A model generated the notes under the pieces. It searched no databases and was not told where the DNA came from. It worked only from the letters and a program-made list of their open reading frames with translations. Of a stretch of DNA of 64,000 nt, positions 46,715 through 56,112 are shown in pieces (the stretch's first letter is position 1; every line of letters begins with the position of its first letter). The translations under genes and the position numbers were made by a program. The stretch comes from Hymenobacter wooponensis (GTDB lineage: Bacteria; Bacteroidota; Bacteroidia; Cytophagales; Hymenobacteraceae), in NCBI RefSeq assembly GCF_004745865.1, contig NZ_SRKZ01000002.1, forward strand, positions 434,001 through 498,000. Reading direction: 5' to 3'.

Positions 46715-47083
46715 ATGAGCAAGCCCATTTCCCGCCGTATGCATGGCGCCCTCGACTATTCCGCCGCCCCCCTCGTCGCCGCCGCCCCAGCGCTCATCGG
46801 CTTTAGCGAAGACAAGACCCCGGCTACCTTAGGCTACGTGCTGGGCAGCGGCATCTTGGCCCTCACCGCCTTCACGCGCGCCGAGTGGGGCCTGGTAAAA
46901 TCGGTTCCCTACAAAACCCACCTGGCCATCGATGTGGTGACGGCCCTCACCAGTTTAGGTGCGCCGTGGCTCCTAGGTTTTTCCAACAACAAAAAAGCAC
47001 GCAACACCTTCTTGGCCATCGGCGCCACGCTGCTGACCACCGGCTTGCTCTCCGAGCGAGAGGAGATGCCGAAATACCGCTAA
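46715..47083 (+). CDS. SPW-repeat-like small membrane protein
   Basis: The 122-aa product has about four hydrophobic segments arranged as two similar halves: HGALDYSAAPLVAAAPALIGF and HLAIDVVTALTSLGAPWLLGF. Each half has a His, an Asp and a Pro-Trp/Pro-Ala turn, as in SPW-repeat membrane proteins, whose function is unknown. The ATG at 46715 gives the conserved start MSKPISRRMHG; an upstream in-frame extension is not conserved. Composition matches the host. It lies within the inverted repeats of the IS5-like element and ends in its own terminator, so it looks like a passenger gene. Confidence 0.78.
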   Translation: MSKPISRRMHGALDYSAAPLVAAAPALIGFSEDKTPATLGYVLGSGILALTAFTRAEWGLVKSVPYKTHLAIDVVTALTSLGAPWLLGFSNNKKARNTFLAIGATLLTTGLLSEREEMPKYR

Positions 47084-47106
47084 TCGTCCGTTACTTGTTT
47101 TGGAAG

Positions 47107-47138
47107 AAGCCTTTCTGCGCAAACAGAAAGGCTTTTTT
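47107..47138 (+). terminator. Terminator after the SPW-like gene
   Basis: A perfect 11-bp stem (47107-47117 with 47124-47134) is followed by four T residues. It is 24 bp past the stop codon. Confidence 0.82.
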
Positions 47139-47232
47139 ACGCGAAGAGGCCGTTTGGTTTTGGTAAAAGGCTCCTGACACGCTATGCTTCCGTAAGTTCA
47201 GCATGACCAATTTCAATAGCCCAAACACGCTC

Positions 47233-47484
47233 TTAATGGTGCGGAATACCCATTTCAGGCCGTTGGCCTTGGCTGGCACTTCCTAGAAGATGGGACTGGG
47301 GCCGGATTTGCCGGCGGCGCGGCTACGGTCCAGCTGCACGGTGCCTTCAGAGCTGGCAGCAGGTTTCGCTGGAGGGTTTGCGGTAGCCGGGTTCCTAGGG
47401 TACCGAGATAATGAATAGTTGACCTGCTCCAGCATTCGACTACGGGCGAGGCAATCTGATCAGCGAAACGCAAGCTACTGGCGG
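47233..47484. other. Segment between IS end and acetyltransferase gene
   Basis: Neither strand has a convincing gene. One minus-strand frame reads as plausible protein interrupted by a TAG, which could be old coding sequence, but I cannot name it. Confidence 0.4.
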
Positions 47485-47994
47485 CTACCACTCGGCTTTC
47501 AGCACCGACATGATGAGCTTATCATGGAACTGCCCATGGCGCAGGCAGGCTTCGCGCAGGCGGCCCTCCACTTTAAACCCGGCCTTCTGGTAGGCCCGCA
47601 CCCCGCCCACATTTGGCTCCGAGACGGTGAGCATGATGCGGTTGAGGTGGAGCTCGGTAAAGCCCAGAGCCAGCACTTGCTTTGTGACTTCGGTGCCCAC
47701 GCCCCGGCCCCAGTGGGCTTTCTCCCCTATGAAGATGAAATACTCGCCCGATTGGTTGAGCCGGGAAATGCCGGAGATTCCCGCGTAGCCGAGTAGCTCC
47801 TGGGTATCGGTGGTGAAGATGCCCCGGTTGAGGCTGCTCTCGTCGCGGAGGGTGCGGGCAAACCAGGCGTCAATCTGGGCCTCCGTGGTCATGGTCTGGA
47901 ACGCCGACAGGGAATACTCGATGACTTCGGGGTCTTTGATCCACTTATAGAAGTGGCCTACGTGTTCGGGTTGCAGGGGGGCTAGCGTTATCAT
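47485..47994 (-). CDS. RimJ/RimL-type GNAT acetyltransferase
   Basis: This 169-aa GNAT domain resembles ribosomal-protein N-acetyltransferases and their relatives. The acetyl-CoA motif is WGRGVGTEVTKQVL, and the NRIMLTVSEPNVGGVRAYQKAGFKVEGRLREA block is typical of the RimJ/RimL subgroup. The C-terminal HDKLIMSVLKAEW is also the part duplicated at 46085. Substrate unknown; protein or antibiotic acetylation both possible. The ATG gives a complete domain. Confidence 0.9.
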   Translation of the reverse strand: MITLAPLQPEHVGHFYKWIKDPEVIEYSLSAFQTMTTEAQIDAWFARTLRDESSLNRGIFTTDTQELLGYAGISGISRLNQSGEYFIFIGEKAHWGRGVGTEVTKQVLALGFTELHLNRIMLTVSEPNVGGVRAYQKAGFKVEGRLREACLRHGQFHDKLIMSVLKAEW

Positions 47995-48201
47995 ACAAGG
48001 CCGTTTTGAGCGAAGGTAACGGCCCCTGGTTCAGCGCTAGTGGCCTAGACTGGGCGCAGCAGCCTGGGCGTAGCCTCTTGGCGACCCTTCCCTGGAGCTT
48101 AACTAACTAAATTTCAGCTTTTTCATGTAGCCGCAATCCGCTCACCAACTCACTTCGTAGCTTTTTTTCATCACGGATTTATCTCACCTAAACTCCTTAA
48201 A

Positions 48202-49746
48202 ATGAAAAACAGGTTCTACTTCGGCCAGCTAGTGGCTACTGCCGGGCTCTTCTGTGCGTTGGTGGGTTGCGAGAAAGCAACGGACGATGCTATGGCTCCG
48301 GCCGGCAGCGAGGGCATCAGCGACGTGAAACGGGCCGACCTGCCCTTCCGCTTCTACGCCTTGGCGGAAGGCCTGCGGCTCGATGCATTTGAGGGTTCAG
48401 ATCCCGACCGGGTGGTTAACTCAGCCGCCATTACGGGGTTGCAGAGCGGAGAGAGGATTCTGGCTATTGACTTCCGCCCCGCCACGGGCCAGCTCTACGG
48501 GCTGGGGAGCAGCAGCCGCATCTACGTGATAAACCCCACGACCGGCGCGGCGCGGGCCATTGGCAGCCAGCCCTTTAGCCCCGCCCTTACCGGCTCAATA
48601 GCGGGCTTCGACTTCAACCCCACCGTAGACCGCATTCGGGTGGTGACGGATGCCGGGCAAAACCTGCGCCTGAACCCCGAAACCGGCACTGTGGCCGCCG
48701 TAGATGGCACCATTAAGGGAGCGGACGGGGCCCGGCTGTCGGGGGCGGCGTACACCAACAACGTAGCCGGCGCCACCACCACTACGCTCTACGATATTGA
48801 TATTGCCTCGCAGAAGCTCTATAAGCAAATGCCCCCCAACGATGGCGTTCTGGTAGAAGTAGGCGACCTGAAGATCAAGGTAACCGGCAACGGCGGCTTC
48901 GACATTGTACCCGGCACCGACCTGGCGCTAGGCCTGTTTGAGGTCAACAAGAAGCCTACCCTCTTCCAGGTAGACCTGACCACGGGCGCGGCCCGCATTC
49001 TGGCCAAGTACGATAAGGACGAGCAGTACACCGGCCTGGCCATCCCGACCCAGCCAGTGGCCTACGCCGTGAATGCCAGCAACCAACTCCTGATCTTCAA
49101 CCCCACTACCCCCGGCACCTCCATTGCCAAGCCCATTACTGGCCTAGGTAGCGGCGAAACCGTAGTTGGGCTTGATTTCCGGCCCGTAAATGGGCAGCTG
49201 TACGCCGTGACCAGCGCCAGCCGCCTGTTTACGCTAAACGCTTCTTCGGGCGCCGCCACGCTGGTAGCCACCATCAGTATGCCGCTGCAGGGCACTTCCT
49301 TTGGGGTTGACTTTAACCCGGCGGTAGACCGCATTCGGGTGGTCAGCAACACGGGCCAGAACCTGCGCATCAACCCCACCGACGGGGTAGCGCTTAAAGA
49401 TGGCAACCTCAACCCCGGCATGCCCGCCGTTACCGGCGCGGCCTACTCCAACAACGTACCGGGCACCGCCACCACTACCCTTTTTGATATTGATGTAGCC
49501 AGCGACAAGCTGTTCCGGCAGATGCCGCCCAACGACGGCACGCTACTGGAAGTGGGCGCGCTAGGCGTGAATGCGGAGGCTTCCACTGGCTTTGACATCG
49601 GGGGGGCCAGCAATGCAGCCTATGCCCTGCTGGAAGTAGCGGGCCGCACCGGCCTCTACCGCATTAATACCACCACCGGCAGCGCCCAGCGCCTCGGCGA
49701 CTTCACCGGCCGCGTTTCCGGGTTTACTATTGGTTTAGGCTTTTAG
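48202..49746 (+). CDS. Lipoprotein with two tandem DUF4394 domains
   Basis: A lipoprotein signal with Cys23 (lipobox ALVGC) precedes two copies of DUF4394, at about 45-280 and 285-514. The copies share IDFRP.TGQLYGL/VDFRPVNGQLYAV, VDRIRVV, NLRLNP/NLRINP, TLYDIDIASQKLYKQMPPNDG and FDI. DUF4394 is a beta-propeller-like domain found in secreted proteins of this phylum; function unknown. The internal duplication is complete and in frame. Export to the outer membrane or cell surface is expected from the lipobox. It has a strong terminator. Confidence 0.85.
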   Translation: MKNRFYFGQLVATAGLFCALVGCEKATDDAMAPAGSEGISDVKRADLPFRFYALAEGLRLDAFEGSDPDRVVNSAAITGLQSGERILAIDFRPATGQLYGLGSSSRIYVINPTTGAARAIGSQPFSPALTGSIAGFDFNPTVDRIRVVTDAGQNLRLNPETGTVAAVDGTIKGADGARLSGAAYTNNVAGATTTTLYDIDIASQKLYKQMPPNDGVLVEVGDLKIKVTGNGGFDIVPGTDLALGLFEVNKKPTLFQVDLTTGAARILAKYDKDEQYTGLAIPTQPVAYAVNASNQLLIFNPTTPGTSIAKPITGLGSGETVVGLDFRPVNGQLYAVTSASRLFTLNASSGAATLVATISMPLQGTSFGVDFNPAVDRIRVVSNTGQNLRINPTDGVALKDGNLNPGMPAVTGAAYSNNVPGTATTTLFDIDVASDKLFRQMPPNDGTLLEVGALGVNAEASTGFDIGGASNAAYALLEVAGRTGLYRINTTTGSAQRLGDFTGRVSGFTIGLGF

Positions 49747-49768
49747 GCTCTAGCCTGCCGTACCGCGC

Positions 49769-49806
49769 AGCCGCTCCTGGTGCCCACATGGGTGCCGGGA
49801 GCGGCT
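49769..49806 (+). terminator. Terminator of the DUF4394 gene
   Basis: A stem of AGCCGCTCC-type arms plus an inner GGTGCCC/GGGTGCC arm (one mismatch) is followed by TTTGCTTTGG. It begins 23 bp after the stop codon. Confidence 0.72.
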
Positions 49807-49965
49807 TTGCTTTGGTAGTTGCGGCCAGAGGTAATGAGGCCGTGCAGTATGCTCAGCTGGAAGTGAGTGGCCTAGAAGGGATACAAGGCACTATTACTCC
49901 TGAACATGATGCTTCATTTGGCGTCCGCTTATCGGGGCACTTCTGCAAGCTGACGTGGGAACAAG

Positions 49966-50067
49966 GTAGAGACGCCACACTTGGCGTCTCAGCGTTGAGC
50001 GACTGGCCGAGAACCGCAGCCTAAACAACATCAGCATACGCCGAGACGCCAAGTGTGGCGTCTCTAC
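49966..50067. repeat. 25-bp perfect inverted repeat with nested palindromic arms
   Basis: Arms 49966-49990 and 50043-50067 are exact reverse complements of 25 bp around a 52-bp centre. Each arm also contains a small palindrome (AGACGCC...GGCGTCT). The 410-bp gap 49747-50156 has no other gene. This layout fits a miniature transposable or REP-type repeat. Confidence 0.85.
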
Positions 50068-50156
50068 ATCGTTCGGGCGTCAACACGCTAGAGGCTTTGC
50101 ATCCGGCTTAGCAAGGTGGGCTTTGAGGTTGTAGCTTCTAGGCCCGTATTGCCAGG

Positions 50157-51776
50157 CTATTTCAGCGCCTTGGCATCATAAACTATTTGGCCGCCCATGA
50201 TGGTGAGGATGCTGGTAGTGGCGGGCAGGGCGGGCGGCGGCACCGCGAAAATATCCTGGGAGAGCACCGCTACATCGGCTAACTGACCTACGGCGAGGCG
50301 CCCTTTATCTCGCTCCGCGAATTCGGCGAAGGCCGAGCCGTACGTGTAGGCCTGCACTGCCTGCGGGCGGGTGAGGGCCTCGGCGGGGTTGCTGGGGGCC
50401 AGGCTGGCCAGCATAATGTTGAGAAAGGGATTAAGCGGCCCATCGGAGCCGAGGGCCAGCGGTACGCCGGCCGTTAGAAAGGAGCGCATCGGCTGCATAC
50501 CTGTGCCCCAGCGCTGATGAAACAGGGCTGGCTCGCTGAAATGAATGGGGTTTTGCACCACTACCACGCCCAGCTTCTTGGCCCGAGGCAGCAGGTCGGC
50601 CACTACACCGTCGCCGTGCTCAATGCGCACGCGCCGGGCGGGCCAACTGGCGGCGGGGCCGTTACGCTCCAGGGCCTGCAGCACTACGGCGGCGCTTTGG
50701 TCGCCAGCGCAGTGCACCAGCAGCTGCTGGTGCAGGTCAAGCGACTCCTGCACCATGCGCGCCACCTCGGCCTCGGAGAAGTTTAGCTTGCCAGTCCAGC
50801 CGGGGCGGTCTTGGTAGGGCTGGCGCAGGGCGGCACCCCGCTCGTAGGGCGTGCCATCGAGCACCCACTTGATGCCGCTGGCCTTCACCTTGGCATTAGG
50901 CGCGGCCGGGGGCGGGAGCTGGCGCGCTTCGGACAGGTCGCGCTGCTGGGGCGTGGTGGGCGAGAACGGGATGGCGCGCACCCGGATGGGAAGATTGGCC
51001 TGGCCTAGCACGCGCACGAAGCGCGCAAACGGCATGAAGGAAAACAGCTGCACCGAGGTAATCCCCATCCGAACTGCCTCGGCCGCCATCTGTCGCAGCC
51101 CTCTAATTACGGTAGAGTCGGGCACCTGGGCCGCTAGCGTGCGGCTGGGTTGCCACTGGGCATACTCCCAGAAGCGCCCATTGAGCTGCCCGGAGCTGGT
51201 GTGCTCAAAGTGGCCGCCCAGGGGGTCGGGCTGCTGCTCCTGAATAGTGAGCTTGGCTAGGCCTAGGGAGTTGGCAATGTAGCCATGCCCGTAGTAGGCG
51301 CGCAGCAGCACGGGGTGGCGAGGCGCCAGCTGGTCAAGGGCGGCGCGGGTTACCTGCTCATTGAGCACTACCGTGGCGCCCACCGAACCGAACACCCAGG
51401 TACCGGCAGGGGCTTGTTGCACGGCGCTACTAAGGGCCTGGGTGGTTTCCTCCCAGGTGGGCTCCATGGTTTTAAACGTGAGGTGCACGCCGGCGGGCTC
51501 AGGGCTGAAGTGGTTGTGGGCATCATTAAAGCCCGGCGTAACAGTGCGGCCCTGCACATCAATCCGGCGCGTGTTGGGGCCAACCAGCTTACTGACTTCC
51601 GCCGTGGTGCCCACCGCCACAATCCGCTCCCCCCGAATGGCCAACGCCTGGGCCGTAGGTCGGGTGGCATCAGAGGTAAACAGCTGACCGTTCAGCAATA
51701 CGATGTCGGCGGGCTGCTGCCCCACGGCCGCCGGGCCTAGTAGCCACCACCCTACAATCAGCAGAATCCTTTTCAT
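50157..51776 (-). CDS. Exported amidohydrolase (YtcJ-like)
   Basis: This 539-aa protein belongs to the amidohydrolase-3 group of metal-dependent hydrolases. A signal peptide (1-19) precedes ADIVLLNGQLFTSDA. The first metal motif is GFNDAHNHF, and the others are HCAGDQSA, IEHGDGV and the LGSDGPLNPF Asp. The YtcJ-type body (long insert between the first His and the barrel) is evident. The substrate is unknown; the secretion signal suggests periplasmic action. The minus-strand META lipoprotein gene lies 150 bp upstream. Length is normal. Confidence 0.88.
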   Translation of the reverse strand: MKRILLIVGWWLLGPAAVGQQPADIVLLNGQLFTSDATRPTAQALAIRGERIVAVGTTAEVSKLVGPNTRRIDVQGRTVTPGFNDAHNHFSPEPAGVHLTFKTMEPTWEETTQALSSAVQQAPAGTWVFGSVGATVVLNEQVTRAALDQLAPRHPVLLRAYYGHGYIANSLGLAKLTIQEQQPDPLGGHFEHTSSGQLNGRFWEYAQWQPSRTLAAQVPDSTVIRGLRQMAAEAVRMGITSVQLFSFMPFARFVRVLGQANLPIRVRAIPFSPTTPQQRDLSEARQLPPPAAPNAKVKASGIKWVLDGTPYERGAALRQPYQDRPGWTGKLNFSEAEVARMVQESLDLHQQLLVHCAGDQSAAVVLQALERNGPAASWPARRVRIEHGDGVVADLLPRAKKLGVVVVQNPIHFSEPALFHQRWGTGMQPMRSFLTAGVPLALGSDGPLNPFLNIMLASLAPSNPAEALTRPQAVQAYTYGSAFAEFAERDKGRLAVGQLADVAVLSQDIFAVPPPALPATTSILTIMGGQIVYDAKALK

Positions 51777-51926
51777 GCGCGCCCAGCTATCTGCCCCACC
51801 AAATATGGAACAGTTTGAATATAGCTAAAAGCCAGGAAACTACCAGAGGCCTACACGCATCCTCTTCACCTACAAGAGGCAAACCAGCAACCTCTTAGCT
51901 CTTATGAGCTGCTAGACGTATGGGGG

Positions 51927-52406
51927 TTATTGGGCTTCCCGCATGAGCACGGCCACTGGGGCGGTACCAGAGAGCAGGGTGAGCTGATTGTCGGTGCTGA
52001 GCTGGTAGGTAAGGCCTGGCGTGTTAAGAACCGTCATCACCTGCTGCTCTACATTTGGGCCCACGCAGGCCATACGCGTTGAGCCCACCTGGTTAAAGGT
52101 GAGCGTGTTGCCGGTGGCGGTATAGCTGCCCATGAGGCGGTTGCAGCTGGTAGAGCCCGAGAGCCGGCCGGTAGCCGAATCAAAAATCAGGTGGGCCGCC
52201 CGGTCTGGCTCGCCCGCGGGCACGGCAGTACCGTTGAGCGTGGTTATCAGCCAGCGGCCGTTGAGCTGGGCGGGGTCGGGGGCTACAGCAGACATAGCAA
52301 CATCGGATGGGGTGGTGCCGGTGGCTTCAGTGGCTTTCTGGCTGCAGCTACCTAAGGCCAGCCCCAGGCTCAGCAACACCGACGGAAATACAAACAAACG
52401 ATTCAT
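51927..52406 (-). CDS. META-domain lipoprotein
   Basis: This 159-aa lipoprotein has a lipobox LALGSC (Cys20). A META domain (about 45-155) follows: LNGRWLITTLNG, the FDSATGRLSGSTSCNRLMGSYT core, LTFNQVGSTRMAC, and a C-terminal strand. META domains in HslJ-like proteins are linked to stress and heat-shock response and are often secreted. A second META lipoprotein is encoded at 59362. The two share the domain and a lipobox but little else. Confidence 0.88.
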   Translation of the reverse strand: MNRLFVFPSVLLSLGLALGSCSQKATEATGTTPSDVAMSAVAPDPAQLNGRWLITTLNGTAVPAGEPDRAAHLIFDSATGRLSGSTSCNRLMGSYTATGNTLTFNQVGSTRMACVGPNVEQQVMTVLNTPGLTYQLSTDNQLTLLSGTAPVAVLMREAQ

Positions 52407-52717
52407 GCGCGGAAGGAAATGGAAAGAGAATACACCCCACCAGGAAGAGCCTACTCAGCGGCACCCAGCCCCCAACATGAGAGGAGCTGAGCACAAGCGG
52501 GCTAGGCCCATTCTGCTGCCGGGGTAGCACAACAGTTACTGGGGGTATACTAATTATGTGCCAGCATGTTCTGAGCTTGCCTACGTCCTCGTTCCTAACG
52601 CTTCTGACGAATGCAGTTACAGGCTGCTCTTTAGGCCCCACAATGGTAGCGTTCAGCTCGTTTTTGCGTTACTTTCTTTTCTATTGCTCTTCTATTCGCA
52701 TACAATAGCTTTATTCT
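52407..52717. other. Intergenic region between divergent genes
   Basis: These 311 bases separate the META lipoprotein gene from the serine hydrolase gene. The downstream half holds the promoter listed separately at 52684; the other half has no recognised signal or gene. Confidence 0.45.
52684..52713 (+). promoter_or_regulatory. Promoter of the serine hydrolase gene
   Basis: TTG at 52684-52686, a 19-bp spacer and TAGCTTTA at 52706-52713 match the Bacteroidota TTG-N19-TAnnTTTG pattern with one mismatch. The ATG is only 4 bp further on, so the transcript would be leaderless or nearly so. Confidence 0.55.
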
Positions 52718-53769
52718 ATGACCCGATTTCTGCTGGCGGCTTTGCTCCTGCTTACCCACACAGTGCTTGCCCAACACAAGATTAGTGGCCTACTAGATGC
52801 GGAGTACGAGGCAGGCCACTTCAACGGAGCCGCACTGGTGGTGAACAACGGGAAAGTAGTGGTCAGGGCCAGCAAAGGCTACGCAAACCTGCAGTTTGGA
52901 GTGCCCATCACGCAGAGCACCCGCTTCCCAATTGCTTCCATGACCAAGACTTTCACGGCTATTCTGGTCTTGCAGCTGGTGGAGCAGTCCCGGCTTCGGC
53001 TGGATGATAAAGCAGCGCAGTACGTTCCGGAGCTGCCGCCCGCGTGCCAGAGTATTACTATTCTGGAGCTGCTGACGCACTATTCTGGGTTGCAGAACGA
53101 GCCCATACTGGCCTACAAAGCGCGCTACTCTCCCACTGAGTACGTGCAGAAGTTTGTGGCGCGGCCCCAGCCCCCAAAAGCCCCGGCCTTTAACTATACT
53201 AACGTCGATTATGTGCTGCTCACGCGGGTGCTGGAGGTAGTCACGCAAAAGCCATTCGCGGTACTGCTGCAGGAGCGCATTTTTTCCCCGCTAGCCATGC
53301 ACGACTCTGGCCTCATCCGCGAAGCCGTGGTGACGCCTAACTTGGCCTACGGCTACCACAACTACAAATTTGGGGCAGGCAGCAAAACCGACACCATCTT
53401 CAATGACGCCCCCATTTACCTCTCCAATTATGCAGGTGCCGGGGCCATTTACTCTACTCCCGAGGATGTGTATAAGCTGGTGCAGGGCCTAAAAGCGCAC
53501 AAGCTGCTCTCGGCCAGTACCACCACTTACCTCACCAAACCGCAAAAGCCCACCTACATCGACGGCATTCGCGGCTACCCCACTTTAGGCTTCTACTTTA
53601 ACGATAAAACTTTCCTACGCCCTTGCTAGAGCGCCGCGGCAGCATCAACGGGTTTAACTCGGTGCTGCTCACAGACCCAGAGTTTCGGAAGGTCGTCATC
53701 CTGCTCACCAACACCGATACGGGCGACCTGGAGCTCATCGGCGACAAGCTCTACCGCGAACTGCAGTAG
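52718..53769 (+). pseudogene. Beta-lactamase-family serine hydrolase, frameshifted
   Basis: The first 303 codons encode an exported class C beta-lactamase-like hydrolase (signal 1-18). They contain the SMTK active-site motif and the YTN motif in FNYTNVDY. The frame then ends at TAG 53627. In the next frame from about 53617 the protein continues as LERRGSINGFNSVLLTDPEF...DKLYREL with the third motif region GSINGF, ending at 53769. One base missing in a C run around 53612-53618 would restore the join. It is either a real frameshift or a sequencing/assembly error. Substrates of this family include D-Ala peptides and esters. Confidence 0.8.
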
Positions 53770-53909
53770 GCCAGTTGCGCCCCAACTACGCCCAGAACCA
53801 GAGCCCTTGAGAGTGGCCTATTGGCCTAGCAAGATCAGCCCATCCTATCGAGCTAATGAAGACATCTTGAGGGCAGAGGCTGACCCTACCTATGTTACTT
53901 GTATAAATC

Positions 53910-53945
53910 AAAAAGTCCCGCCAAATCTGGCGGGGCTTTTTGTTG
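53910..53945. terminator. Terminator near convergent gene ends
   Basis: A 14-bp stem with one wobble (53910-53923 with 53928-53941) has A and T runs outside. It serves the subtilase gene on the minus strand and the hydrolase gene on the plus strand. Confidence 0.85.
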
Positions 53946-53977
53946 GCAGAGTAGCCTAGGCCACTGAAGCGCAGTTA

Positions 53978-55378
<1,401 letters not shown>

Positions 55379-56112
55379 GAGCGTGTGTAGAAAATGGTTG
55401 TGTGGAAAAGAATGGTACTGCCGAATGCGCAAAGCACCCCGTCTTTGTGACGTTAAAACGGGAAGCACTTGCCCATTTTAGTGGCAGCGGGAAGTGTAAG
55501 TTTAGCGGGTTTTATAGGGGAGAGCCAGGAAACAACCATTGTATTTGTGACATAGAATATTGGGTATAATTTAGATTAACCTAGCAGAGCTATGGGCGAG
55601 GGTTTGCTTTTGAGAGCCCAAAAAGTCTTAGGCCTATATCCACCATTGGGTTCGTTTACAGTCAACCTTCTTGCTGCCTCTACTCGGCAAGCTCCACAGC
55701 TCCAGACTCGTATGAGGCACCGCAGCCAAGGTTACATTATCATGATGAGCTTGTATTGTTCCTGGACTATACTTTCATTCAGGACGATTTGCACTCTCTT
55801 CCTTGATTTTGTTGCCTATGCGTATCCGGTCAGTATGGGGCTCCCTAGCCCGCGGGTGGTACTACTGCCGCAAGTAGCAGCTGCTTGCCTCATTCTGCGC
55901 CTTACCAGAACGCCCCGCCAGCTGCGGGGGTGGGGCGGCTGTCACTCTTTCATTTTGAGGTGAAGGGAGAAAAGGCCTGAAATAGTGGCCTAGCCAGCGG
56001 GACTGACAGCGAGCTATTAAGTGAGCTTTTCAACAAAGGCACTTTGAGCTTTTCAGCAAAGTTGCCCCCTCTTTTCGGCCAGACCTTTGTCAGGAACTTA
56101 AAGCTCACTGAC
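55379..56112. other. 734-bp gene-free region
   Basis: This space lies between the subtilase start and the SDR start. A frame at 55592-55963 has no recognisable domain and an uneven composition, and I do not call it. The region also has one AT-rich stretch (55490-55590), a GTGGCCTAG motif at 55985-55993 and a tandem 17-bp direct repeat near 56022 (listed separately). Confidence 0.45.
56022..56061 (+). repeat. 17-bp direct repeat upstream of the SDR gene
   Basis: TGAGCTTTTCAACAAAG (56022-56038) and TGAGCTTTTCAGCAAAG (56045-56061) differ at one base and start 23 bp apart. A TTG (56062) and a weak GACCTTTG box (56082-56089) follow at 17 bp. The pair may be an operator. Confidence 0.6.

Larger units (their letters stand above)
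46427..47232. mobile_element. IS5-like element, transposase lost, carrying a membrane-protein gene
   Basis: The ends are perfect 13-bp inverted repeats, GAGCGTGTTTGGG at 46427-46439 and its reverse complement at 47220-47232. Both are flanked outside by TTA (46424-46426 and 47233-47235), a 3-bp TNA duplication as in IS5 subgroup elements. Inside are a 39-codon transposase stub and the intact gene at 46715. The 806-bp length is close to that of a small IS5-group element, but transposase homology is restricted to the first codons. Confidence 0.7.

Noticed and set aside
47255..47491. Minus-strand open frame next to the IS right end
   Set aside because: The reading frame has no known product and overlaps the acetyltransferase gene end.
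55592..55963. Open frame of 123 codons upstream of the SDR gene
   Set aside because: No domain, low-complexity mixture of Leu, Arg and Cys, no promoter or operon link; more likely chance.
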